Positions 50,969-61,500 of a stretch of 64,000 nt of DNA are shown piece after piece (within the stretch, counting starts at the first letter, position 1; each line of letters starts with the position of its first letter). The translations under genes were made by a program, and so were the position numbers. A model generated the notes under the pieces. That model made no database searches and had not been told where the DNA came from. It was given only the letters and a program-made list of their open reading frames with translations. This stretch comes from Bacillota bacterium (GTDB lineage Bacteria > Bacillota > Clostridia > Christensenellales > SZUA-584), in NCBI GenBank assembly GCA_023410475.1, contig JAEYPS010000006.1, forward strand, positions 1 to 64,000. Reading direction: 5' to 3'.

Positions 50969-51061
50969 ATCGTCGCTTTCACTCGGCTTATGGAAACCCT
51001 TCATACCGCCGTTTTTGGTTATCAAAGCGTGACGCGGCGCGTGAAAGGAGCGTAAATCACA

Positions 51062-53275
51062 ATGGCAGAAACCAGCAAGAACAAGGAACGATTGAAGGAA
51101 ATCACCGACAGCATCGAGCAGGGCATAAAAGACATATTTGAAAGCGAGAAATATATGGAATACCTGCGCACCATGAGCCGTTTCCACCGGTATTCTCTGA
51201 ACAATACCGTCCTCATCGCCATGCAGCGGCCCGACTCCACGCTTGTGGCGGGCTTCAACAGATGGCGCGACCAGTTTGGGCGTAACGTCATGCGCGGTGA
51301 GAAAGGTATCAAAATCATTGCGCCCACGCCGTTCAAGAAAAAGATCGAGCAGGAAAAGCTCGACCCGGATACCAGAGTACCCATGCTGGATAAGGACGGT
51401 AAGGTGATGACTGAGGAAGTGGAAGTCAAGATACCGATGTATAAGGTGGTGTCCGTTTTTGACGTGAGCCAGACCGAGGGCAAGCCGCTGCCCCAGCTTG
51501 CCAGCAACCTTACCGGCGACGTACAGCAGTACGATATTTTCATGGAGGCGCTGCGGCGTTCCTCGCCGGTCCCGATTGCCTTTGAAGCGATGCAGCAGGA
51601 TACGGACGGCTATTTCAGCGAGAGCGGCCAGAGAATCGCCATCCGTTCAGGCATGAGCGGGGTACAGACGGTATCTGCGGCCATCCATGAGATCGCCCAT
51701 TCCATGCTCCACAACTATGAGAAAGCTCGTCTTGCCAATGCGCGGACGGATGAATCCGCCGAAGCGCCCAAACCGAAAGATCGCCATACCGAAGAAGTGG
51801 AGGCCGAAAGCGTCTCTTTCGCCGTCTGCGCCTACTACGGCATACAGACCGGTGAGAACAGCTTCGGGTATATCGCCAACTGGAGCCGCGACAAGGAGAT
51901 GCCGGAGCTGCGGACCTCTCTGGAAACCATCAACAGGACAGCTTCGGGGCTGATCGATGATATTGACCGGCATTTCGCCATCATCGCTAAAGAGCGCGGC
52001 AACGACCTGGCCGAGCAGAAAGAAGCGGATATGACGGCGGCTGATCTGGCCGCGGCCATCGACGAATTTTCATATGACTACGATACGCACGGGTATCACG
52101 ATGCGATGGATGATCGGGAAGCGGCTCTTGCCGCGCTGACCGACAGCATTGAGCGCGGCAACGCGTCATATATCGAAGATTGGCTGCAATCCATCATCAG
52201 CGAGAACGACGAAAACAGTCCCCGGGCGCGGCAGCTTCTGGAGCAGTATGAGCGGTTTACGCAGGAGCAGACGCGAGATGCAGAACAAACGGTACCGGAG
52301 GAAACCGGGGATGCTGTCCCTTCCGAGCAGGATGCGCTTGAGCAATCGCTGAACGCCCCGGAACCGCCCGCTGCGGACGATTATCCCATGCCCGACCCGG
52401 CCATGAGCATCGAAGCCCGGAACGCCTACGGTTATACGGACGACGATATGCTGCCGCTGTCCCGCGAACGCGCCATCGAGCTGTACGAAAAGGACATTAG
52501 CGTCTATATGCTCTATGAGGATAACGGCGCGGGCATGGCTTTTGACCGGGAGGATATCGAGAACCATACCGGCATATTCGGCATCTCCCGCGAGGAATGG
52601 GACGTCAATCGGGATGATTTGGTGCTGGCCAAAGGGAATGAGCAGCAAAAGCTCGCAGACCGGTTTTTTGGCAACCATGCCGACGCCTACGCTATCTTCC
52701 AGCTCAGGGACGGCGACGAGCTGCGAGACATCCGCTTTGAGACGATGGACCGGCTGGAATCGGCGGGCCGCGCCGTGGAGCGCGGCAACTATGACATCGT
52801 TTATACTGGTGAGCTCACGGACACCGGCAGCACGGTAGACCGACTGGGCGCTTTATGGGTTCAGTTTAACAACGACCACCCCGCAGATTTCAGAGGGCAC
52901 AGCCTGAGCGTCAGCGATATCGTTGCCCTCAAGCAGAATGGCGCGGTATCCTGTCATTACGTTGACAGCTTCGGCTTTAAGGAGCTTCCCGCGTTTCTAA
53001 AAACGGAAAACTATCTAAAAAACGCGGAGATGGTGATGGAAGATGATTACGGCATGATCGACGGCATCATCAACAACGGCAAAAATCCGAGTGTCGCGGA
53101 GCTGGAGGCCCAGGCCAAAGCCGGGCAGCCGATTTCACTGACCGGGCTGGCGCGGGCGGCTCACGCGGAGCGCGCGGATAAGCGCAAGTCCGTGCTGGAA
53201 CAGCTTACCGCGCAGCCGGTGAAGCTGGAGCGTCACAAAACAGAGCCCTGCCGCGGCGCGGAAATGGAGCGATGA
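51062..53275 (+). CDS. ArdC-like antirestriction protein with zincin motif
   Basis: A 737-residue protein. The N-terminal DUF1738/ArdC domain is seen in FESEKYMEYLRTMSRFHRYSLNN, TLVAGFNRWRDQFGRNVMRGEKGIKII in part, followed by a metalloprotease-like AIHEIAHSMLHN (HExxH). Further parts are acidic linkers and LPD/YodL-like modules (DEDLxFDRED type) and a C-terminal KSVLEQLTAQPVKLERH. ArdC-type proteins bind single-stranded DNA and protect entering DNA from restriction. GAAAGGAGCG precedes the start. An unannotated 93 bases separate it from the preceding frame. Confidence 0.82.
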   Translation: MAETSKNKERLKEITDSIEQGIKDIFESEKYMEYLRTMSRFHRYSLNNTVLIAMQRPDSTLVAGFNRWRDQFGRNVMRGEKGIKIIAPTPFKKKIEQEKLDPDTRVPMLDKDGKVMTEEVEVKIPMYKVVSVFDVSQTEGKPLPQLASNLTGDVQQYDIFMEALRRSSPVPIAFEAMQQDTDGYFSESGQRIAIRSGMSGVQTVSAAIHEIAHSMLHNYEKARLANARTDESAEAPKPKDRHTEEVEAESVSFAVCAYYGIQTGENSFGYIANWSRDKEMPELRTSLETINRTASGLIDDIDRHFAIIAKERGNDLAEQKEADMTAADLAAAIDEFSYDYDTHGYHDAMDDREAALAALTDSIERGNASYIEDWLQSIISENDENSPRARQLLEQYERFTQEQTRDAEQTVPEETGDAVPSEQDALEQSLNAPEPPAADDYPMPDPAMSIEARNAYGYTDDDMLPLSRERAIELYEKDISVYMLYEDNGAGMAFDREDIENHTGIFGISREEWDVNRDDLVLAKGNEQQKLADRFFGNHADAYAIFQLRDGDELRDIRFETMDRLESAGRAVERGNYDIVYTGELTDTGSTVDRLGALWVQFNNDHPADFRGHSLSVSDIVALKQNGAVSCHYVDSFGFKELPAFLKTENYLKNAEMVMEDDYGMIDGIINNGKNPSVAELEAQAKAGQPISLTGLARAAHAERADKRKSVLEQLTAQPVKLERHKTEPCRGAEMER

Positions 53276-53276
53276 T

Positions 53277-53501
53277 ATGTTTACCAACGACGAAATGAAC
53301 CTGATGTGCATCTACAACACCGGTACCCGAACGGGGCTATTAAGCGAGCTGACAGCCATGTCCGCTCATTTGGAGCCGGACGAAACGGAGCTTGCGGAGC
53401 TGACGCGCTCCGTCACAGAAAAGCTACGCGCCATGAGCGACGAGGAATACGCCGTGATTGCCGAAACGCTTGTTCCGGATTACGAAGACCAGGAGGATTG
53501 A
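53277..53501 (+). CDS. Transposon-transfer assisting protein (TTRAP-like)
   Basis: A 74-residue acidic helical protein: FTNDEMNLMCIYNTGTRTGL, then ELTRSVTEKLRAMSDEEYAVIAETL in part. This is the TTRAP-type pattern found near the giant methylase/helicase gene of CTn elements. It starts one base after the ArdC-like stop (TGATATG). A hairpin follows at 53509. Confidence 0.8.
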   Translation: MFTNDEMNLMCIYNTGTRTGLLSELTAMSAHLEPDETELAELTRSVTEKLRAMSDEEYAVIAETLVPDYEDQED

Positions 53502-53508
53502 GGATTAT

Positions 53509-53540
53509 AGAAGGCGCACTATTAGGCTGGTGCTCCTTCT
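53509..53540 (+). terminator. Hairpin after the TTRAP gene
   Basis: AGAAGGCGCAC (53509-53519) pairs with GTGCTCCTTCT (53530-53540) with one mismatch. It marks the left edge of the AT-rich HEPN gene insert; no clean T run follows. Confidence 0.5.
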
Positions 53541-53633
53541 AATGATAATGTAAAATTCTCCATTCTATGTTATTCTACTAAGAGGTAATATTTCATTTGT
53601 TAGATCAATTTCGAAGTATAAAGGAGAAGTGAA

Positions 53634-55454
53634 ATGGAAGCAGCATTTCGAGAAATAGCCAAAAAAGCCCATCAATATATTTATGAATTATATGAATGCA
53701 CAGATGACCAAGTGTTTAATGCATCTACTTTGACAGAACTCGGGAGATACTACTTCCAAAAAACACTTCAGAACGTTGAAGGGTTAACCGATAGTTTGTT
53801 GAAGTTATTGATAAAATCTATAGCACTAAGAAATACCGAACCACAAGTCGAAGATGAATACTATGATGCTATTTGCAATATGGCATTTATTCACCAGATA
53901 CCAAAATTGCTTTTTACTGAGATCCGGAATGAATTCGATGATATTTTTATCGTATCATATAATCGGGTAAAAGGTGAAATCGCATTTGCTTTTTCAGAAA
54001 TTGAACAAAAAATAGAAAACACCAAACAACAAAGTTCTAGAATAAAATCCACGGCAGAGTCAGTTTGCGGTGGTTCTTTTATAAAAGACATCACAGCCGA
54101 CTATGCATCCATTAAGGAGCTTGCGTTTAAATTGCGCTCCTTAGAAACTGACAAGGAAACAATTGAAAAAGTAAGCCAGATGCTAGATGACTATTTTAGA
54201 GATTACTGCGATATGGATGATCCTACCTCTGTGGAGCAGGCATTACGCAAAACCACATTAAGTTTAGCAAGAAATCATGACTCATCTCCCATTGATACGA
54301 AGTTTACATTCTCGCCCTACCGCATGTTGATTGAGGCCACGGAAGACAGTGTACTACGCCCTTACGCACTATTCTATAAAGTAAAGTTCGTCCCCATTAT
54401 ATATATGTTTGAAGAGCAATATAGGATTTCCTCGTATATAGACGAAGAAAAAGCCGGTAAAGAGCTAAAAGCAAAAGTTGACGCCTTACCTAAAATTGAT
54501 TCTTTGTATCGCATAAAGCAGCATGATCCTAATGCATATCTTATGCAATTAAAGGGATTGATTAATAATTATCATATTGTAGATAATATCTCAGCGATAT
54601 TAAATTCGAGTACGAGCCTGTATAGTCGAAAGAGTGTTTTGGAAAAAATTCTGAGTCTGTATAGAAATTGTGAATTTGAGTTATTTGTAAATAGTACTCC
54701 GGTGCAAATTGAAGGAATCATAACTGACTATTTATATGATGAGACTACATTTCGAAGATTTACAGATTTAATGATTTACCCCAAAGCCGTATTAAGAGAA
54801 AAGCTAAGTTTATTAGAACAGTTTGGTAACAATATGCCTACTGAAGCTTTGCTATATTTTTATTTTTCATTTAACAATATTGTACGGAACAATATTGCTC
54901 ATGGTGTGTTTGAGAACTTTTGCAGTGATTCCAAACAAATTGAGATTTTTTCCACCGAATTGTTGATGGACATGTTTTACATAATCCATATTGTAAATAT
55001 AAATAGTGAAACCGAAAAGATGAGAAGATTTGTTCATGGATACATTGAGCACTATAAAAAGCTAATAAAGGCCGAAGAGTATCCTCATTTTGGTGCCCTG
55101 TTTAATGACTTAAATGGCAATAAAACAGTATTTGCTCATGGATTAATCGAGAAATATCGCCCATTGCAGGTGATATACTGGATTATGAATCCAACATATC
55201 AAAAAATCTATGAAACAGTTGAAAGCAACGAAGATTTGTTGGAATTGAGACATGATCTTTTAAGCAAAGAGTTCTGGGAATACGTATTAACTAGCCTTAA
55301 AGATGTTGTGAACGCAGGTTATGATTTTTTTAATATTCATCAAGAATTTGATTCTATTATAAGAGGATTGTTTACATGTGATGTTTCCTCGGATGTAAAA
55401 GAAATACTTGGAAAGGTAAACGCTGAATTGGCAAAAATTCGAGCACTAGATTAG
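53634..55454 (+). CDS. HEPN/DUF4209-like protein, lone cargo gene, possible abortive-infection factor
   Basis: A 606-residue all-helical protein with no membrane segment. Residues 418-424 read RNNIAHG, which fits the RNxxxHG motif of DUF4209 and the R-x4-H catalytic motif of HEPN ribonucleases. The preceding TEALLYFYFSFNNIV is the expected helix. The gene is much more AT-rich than its neighbours, has its own AAGGAGAAG ribosome binding site and its own terminator, and interrupts the usual TTRAP-giant gene neighbourhood. HEPN proteins often act in phage defence; that role here is inferred from motif and cargo position. Confidence 0.6.
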   Translation: MEAAFREIAKKAHQYIYELYECTDDQVFNASTLTELGRYYFQKTLQNVEGLTDSLLKLLIKSIALRNTEPQVEDEYYDAICNMAFIHQIPKLLFTEIRNEFDDIFIVSYNRVKGEIAFAFSEIEQKIENTKQQSSRIKSTAESVCGGSFIKDITADYASIKELAFKLRSLETDKETIEKVSQMLDDYFRDYCDMDDPTSVEQALRKTTLSLARNHDSSPIDTKFTFSPYRMLIEATEDSVLRPYALFYKVKFVPIIYMFEEQYRISSYIDEEKAGKELKAKVDALPKIDSLYRIKQHDPNAYLMQLKGLINNYHIVDNISAILNSSTSLYSRKSVLEKILSLYRNCEFELFVNSTPVQIEGIITDYLYDETTFRRFTDLMIYPKAVLREKLSLLEQFGNNMPTEALLYFYFSFNNIVRNNIAHGVFENFCSDSKQIEIFSTELLMDMFYIIHIVNINSETEKMRRFVHGYIEHYKKLIKAEEYPHFGALFNDLNGNKTVFAHGLIEKYRPLQVIYWIMNPTYQKIYETVESNEDLLELRHDLLSKEFWEYVLTSLKDVVNAGYDFFNIHQEFDSIIRGLFTCDVSSDVKEILGKVNAELAKIRALD

Positions 55455-55495
55455 AACGGGATTTAGAAGTTATCGAGAATGTTTGAGTAACAGCT

Positions 55496-55533
55496 AATAA
55501 AAGGGCAGTCAACTAACTGCTCTTTTATTTTGT
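55496..55533 (+). terminator. Terminator after the HEPN/DUF4209-like gene
   Basis: AATAAAAGGGCAGT (55496-55509) pairs with ACTGCTCTTTTATT (55516-55529), 14 bp with one G-U, followed by TTGTC. Confidence 0.85.
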
Positions 55534-55562
55534 CTAAAAACCACATAAAGGAGGAATACACC

Positions 55563-58500
55563 ATGCCAAGCAAAGTACAAGCCTTCGCACAGATGGCCGA
55601 GCAAGCCGCACGCCAACTCACCGGCAGCCGCGAACGTTGGACGGCGTTTCTGACCACCGCTGCCCGCCTCTACAAATACCCATATGACGAACAGCTCCTT
55701 ATTTTCGCCCAGCGCCCCGAAGCGACGGCCTGTGCGGAATACGGCTTCTGGAACGAAAAAATGCGCCGATACGTCCGGCGCGGCAGCAAGGGCATCGCGC
55801 TCATCGACGCCTCCGGAGGCAAACCTAGGTTGAGATACGTGTTCGATGTGTCCGACACGGGCGGCGGGGAGAATTCCCGCCGCCCTTTCCTTTGGGAGCT
55901 GAATCCCGAACATGAGGACGCGGTTTCGGCCATGCTGGAACGTGAATACGAAGTTTCCGGTGAAAAGGGCCTTGCCGATCAGTTGGAGCGTATCGCCGCG
56001 CAGATGGCAGACGAGTATTGGCAGGACAACCAGCGCGACATCCTTTATATCATTGACGATAGCTATCTGGAGGATTACGATGAATTCAACATTGGCGTTC
56101 AGTTCATAAGCGCGGCCACCGTCAGCATCACATACGCCCTCATGTCGCGCTGCGGGCTGGTACCGGATGAAGCCTTTGAACATGAGGATTTTTTGAGTAT
56201 TTTCGACTTCAATACGACCGCGACCGTCTCCGCCTTGGGCACGGCGGTCAGCGAGTTAAGCCAGCAGATATTGCGGCAGATCGAAGTCACCGTTAAAAAA
56301 TATGAACGCGAAAGGAGCATGGAACATGAACGAACTGACCTACAGCCGGAACGGGGATTACCTGATACCCGACCTGACGATCACGGAGCCAATACGGAGC
56401 ATCGGCAAATACGGGAGGATGCGCAAGGCGTATCTAAAGGAGCATCGCCGGATACTGTACAACAGCCTGCTGCTGTCGGAGAAGCTGTATCCGCATCTGC
56501 TGGAGATCGAGCAGACGGCGACGGAACGCTTGGAACGGATGATGCCGGAGATGATGAAAGCGGCGGGCGTCACGGAGAGCCTGAAAGCCTCCGACCCGAT
56601 GCGCTGGGTGGGTCTCATGAACAGCCTCAAAGCGCAGGCCGAGGAAACGATACTGGCGGAGCTTATCTACAGCTAAGCCTTTTTCTCACCGAGCAGGAAC
56701 AGATACAGCGCACAGCGGAGAGTGAAATGCCCTCCGCTTTTTCATTACCGCAGCCGGACATCGACCATATTTTGCGCACCGGCAGCAATGAGGACAACAG
56801 CGTCTTGCGCATTAGTGCCATGTACCGCATGGGCAAGAGTGCCGGGGAAAACGCCGCTTTCTTGCGTCGTGAATACCGTGGCGGAAAAGGCCTGTATTTA
56901 AACGGCGAAAAGGTGTCTGTCTGGTTTGACGAGGCCGGTATCCATATCGCCAAGGGCGACACGGCGCTGTACGCGGACGCAAAGCAGCTCATCTCATGGG
57001 AGCAGGCCGAGCAACGTATCGGGGAGCTGCTGTCACAAGGACAATATCTCTCTCAGGAATCTTTGGCCTCCATGGACACCTATGAGCGCACCCGCCTTGC
57101 CGAAAGGCTTTGGTATGTGTATCACGACTTGTCAGATGAAGCGCGGGACGCCTATTTTGATGCCGAGATATTCCGGGGAGGTTTCCCAGACAGCACGACC
57201 CGCCTTGCGGAGCTGCTGGCACAGCCGGACAGCCGCGGCGCAATCACCGCCGAATTGGAGCGCTTTATCGCCGCCTATGCGCAAGACCATGAGCTTTTGC
57301 GATTTCATTATCACAGGCCGCAGGTGCTATTGGATAACCTGCGGGATTTACAGATTCTCCGGCGCGAATACACCTCTGAGTTAACCGACGTGCCGCGCCT
57401 GAGAATGTTCATCATGCAGGATGAGGCCGATGCCGCGCTCGTAAGCGGCAGTGGCTTCGAGGGCGGCAAGTCCCGCATCTACGCATATTTCACGCAGCCC
57501 CACAGCCCCAAAGAAAAGGCCGACTTCCTGAAAAACGAGTTCGGCACGGGCGGCCGGAGCCACGCCCTGTCCGGTGCGTCCAGTAGCTGGGAGGATCACA
57601 GCGCTAAAGGCATCATGTACCGGCGCGGTGTGGATGACGATCAGCTTCGGCTGACATGGAACGCCGTGGCCAAACGCATCGACTTTCTGATCAGTAATGA
57701 CCGCTACCTGACCGCCGAGGAAAAGGCGCGGTTTGAGGTAAGGCAGCAGGAACAGGCGGGCTTGACGGACACGCCGTCATCGGAACCCACGCCACCGGAG
57801 CAAGCACAACAGGAGCCACCGCCGGAAGAACCGGCCCCGCAAGCGGAGAGCGAGATGGCCTCCGCTTTTTCTATGCCTGTCGTCACCCAACGCGAAGTCA
57901 CAGAGGCCGACATCGACGCCGCGCTCCGGGAGTGGAACGGTGATATCCGGAGCAAACACGCCGTAGTACGCCATATGCGCGAACACGCCCGCGACAAGGA
58001 AACGGCGGCATTCCTGCGCGCCGAATTTGGCGACGACCTGCCCGCTTTCCCCGTGACCGCCGAGGGCGCGGCAACGGATGTGCCGTGGCCTAAGGCGCAA
58101 CGCCGAATCGCCCAGCTCATCGCCGACGACCGGTTCTATACCGAGGCCGAGTACGACAATCTGGACGATGTTGATCCCGTGGCCGTTCGGGAACGGCTGG
58201 ATAGCCCGGAACGGCAGACCGAAACGGACAAGATGCTCGACGCCGCCGAGGAAATCGCTGCCGACAGTAAGGTAGAATCCTATGAGCGGTTCGCTGTTGT
58301 GGAAACCGAAGAAGGGTACGCCATTTGGGATGACCTTCACGATGGCTACTATGTGGATGACGAGGGCGTCACCGAAGAGTTCACAAGTGAATGGCAGGCC
58401 AACGCCTATCTGGAAGAAGTCAGAAAAGCCGTGGCCGACAAGGAAGCGGCTGAATGGCTGGCCGTGGAGCGTGCTAAAATCGATGCCTATGAACCGGAAC

Positions 58501-61500
58501 CGCTACCGTATACCGTTGGCGATATGGTCTATCTGGAAGACGGCAAGCCCTTCATTATTGATGGAATCGGTATGTTTGATATTCGTCTGAGCGACCCGTC
58601 GCTTACATATCCTATCTTTCGCTCCGAGAGCAGGGAGAGCTTCGCCCGCCTGCTGACGCGGTATCCACAGCCGGATAAGGAACAGACCCGACCGGCCAAT
58701 TTCCGCATTACCGACGATCATCTGGGCGAAGGCGGCGCAAAGGCGAAGTACGGGTATAACGTCGCCGCCATCCGCACACTGAAAACCATCGAGGCCGAGG
58801 GGCGCTTCGCCACGCCGGAGGAACAGGAAACCCTCTCGCGCTACGTCGGCTGGGGCGGAATCCCGCAGGCGTTTGACGGCGAAAACGCGTCCTGGGCCAA
58901 CGAGTATGCGGAGCTAAAAGCGCTGCTGACCGAGGATGAATACGACATGGCGCGGGCCTCCACGCTCAACGCCCATTACACCAGCCCCACAGTCATACGG
59001 GCTATCTATGAGGCCGTTGGCAATATGGGCTTTCAATCTGGCAACATATTGGAACCGGCCTGCGGCATTGGCAATTTCTTCGGGTTAATTCCCGACGAGT
59101 TGTCGGGAAGTCGGTTATACGGCGTGGAGCTGGACAGCATCACGGGCCGCATTGCCGCGCAACTCTATCCTGATGCGAATATCACCGTATCCGGCTTTGA
59201 GAAAACAGCCCTGCCCGACAGCTTTTTTGACCTTGCCGTGGGCAACGTGCCGTTCGGTTCGTATAAGGTGCCCGATAAGAAATACGACAAGCACAACTTC
59301 CTGATCCACGATTATTTTCTCGCCAAGTCGCTTGATCAGGTGCGTCCGGGCGGCATCGTGGCGTTCGTGACCTCCAAGGGAACGATGGATAAGAAGAGCG
59401 CCGAGGTGCGCCGGTATCTCGCGCAGCGGGCTGAGTTGCTGGGGGCCGTGCGGCTGCCCAACAACGCTTTTCTCAAAAACGCCGGTACCGAAGTTACCAG
59501 CGACATTCTGTTTTTACAGAAGCGCGACCGGCCCATCGATATGGAGCCGGATTGGGTGCATCTTGCGCAGAGCGATGGAATCCCCGTCAACAGCTATTAT
59601 GCCAGTCATCCCGAAATGGTGCTGGGCAGCATGGCGTGGGACGACCGGATGTATGGGAATCAAAAGGAAACAACCTGTGTTCCCATAGAAGGGGCTGATC
59701 TCGCCGCACAACTGCACGAAGCGCTGTCCCATATCGAGGGACAAATCACCGAAGCGGAGCTGCCCGAACTGGGCGAGGACGAGGACATCGACACCTCCAT
59801 TCCCGCCGACCCCACTGTCCGCAATTTTTCGTACACACTTGTGGACGGCGAGGTGTATTACCGTGAAAACTCCCGCATGGTGCGCCCGGAGCTGAACCAG
59901 ACCGCTAATGAGCGCGTCACCGGGCTGATCAGCCTGCGGGATTGCGTGCATACCCTGATGGATTACCAGCTCAACGACTATTCTGATTGGGATATTGCGC
60001 AAAAGCAAGCCGAGCTGAAAACCTTGTACGATGATTTCACAGCCAGGTACGGCATTATCAACAGCCGCGGCAACAGCCTCGCCTTTGCCAGCGACAGCGC
60101 TTACTACCTGCTCTGTTCGCTGGAGGTGCTAGACGAGGACGGCAATCTGGAACGCAAAGCTGATATGTTCTCTAAGCGCACCATCAAACGGCAGCGCGTC
60201 GTGACCGCCGTGGATACAGCGTCGGAAGCGTTGGCGCTTTCCATCGCGGAAAAGGCGCGTGTGGACATAGATTACATGGCCGGGCTGACCGGCATGAGCG
60301 AGGAACAGCTTGCTGCCGATTTGCAGGGCGTCATCTTCCGTCTGCCCGAGCCGACTGACGGAAACAGAAAACCCCGATATGTCCCTGCTGACGAATATCT
60401 CTCCGGCAATGTGCGGCAGAAGCTGCGGGAAGCGCGGCGCGCTGTGGAAATGTCCCATATTTACCGGCCCAACGTGGCCGCGCTGGAAGCCGCGCAGCCC
60501 AAAGATTTGAGTGCGTCCGAGATCGACGTGCGTTTGGGCGCGACGTGGATTGCGCCTGAATACATTCAGCAGTTCATGGTGGAAACCTTCCAGACGCCCG
60601 GTTATCTTCAGGACACAATCGAAGTCAGATATGTGCCATATACAGCCGAATGGAGCGTCAGCAATAAGAACACTGTGTCCTACAACAACGTGGCAGCCTA
60701 CGTTACCTACGGCACGGATCGGGCGAACGCCTACCGCATTCTGGAGGAAACGCTCAACCTTCGGGACATCCGCATCTACGACACCGTGACCGACCCGGAC
60801 GGCAAGGAGCGCCGCGTCCTGAATTCCAAGGATACGACATTAGCCCAGCAGAAGCAGCAGGCCATCAAGGACGCTTTCCGTGACTGGATATGGCATGACC
60901 CTGACAGGCGGCGTATCCTTGTCAGCGAATACAACGAGAAGTTCAACAGTACACGCCCTCGGGAGTATGACGGGCGGCACATCACTTTTGCCGGGATGAA
61001 CCCAGAGATTACGCTGCAACCGCATCAGATCAACGCCGCTGCCCGGCAGATCTACGGCGGCAACACGCTGCTGGCGCATGAAGTAGGATCAGGCAAGACC
61101 TTTGAGATGATCGCCGCTACAATGGAAAGTAAGCGACTGGGCCTCTGCCAAAAGAGCCTGTTTGCGGTGCCCAATCACCTGACGGAGCAGTGGGCCGCCG
61201 AGTTTCTGCGGTTGTACCCGCAGGCGAACATCCTTGTGACCACTAAAAAAGATTTTGAAAAGCATAACCGCAAGAAGTTCTGCGCCCGCATTGCCACCGG
61301 TGATTACGACGCCGTAATCATTGGGCACAGCCAGTTTGAGCGCATTCCCATCAGCGTAGAACGGCAGGAACGGCTTTTGCAGGAGCAGATAAGGGAGATC
61401 ACTGAGGGCATCTCAGAGGTCAAGGGCAGCGGCGGTGAGCGTTTCACCATCAAGCAGTTGGAGCGAACCAAGAAAAGCCTTGAAGCCAAGCTGGAAAAAC

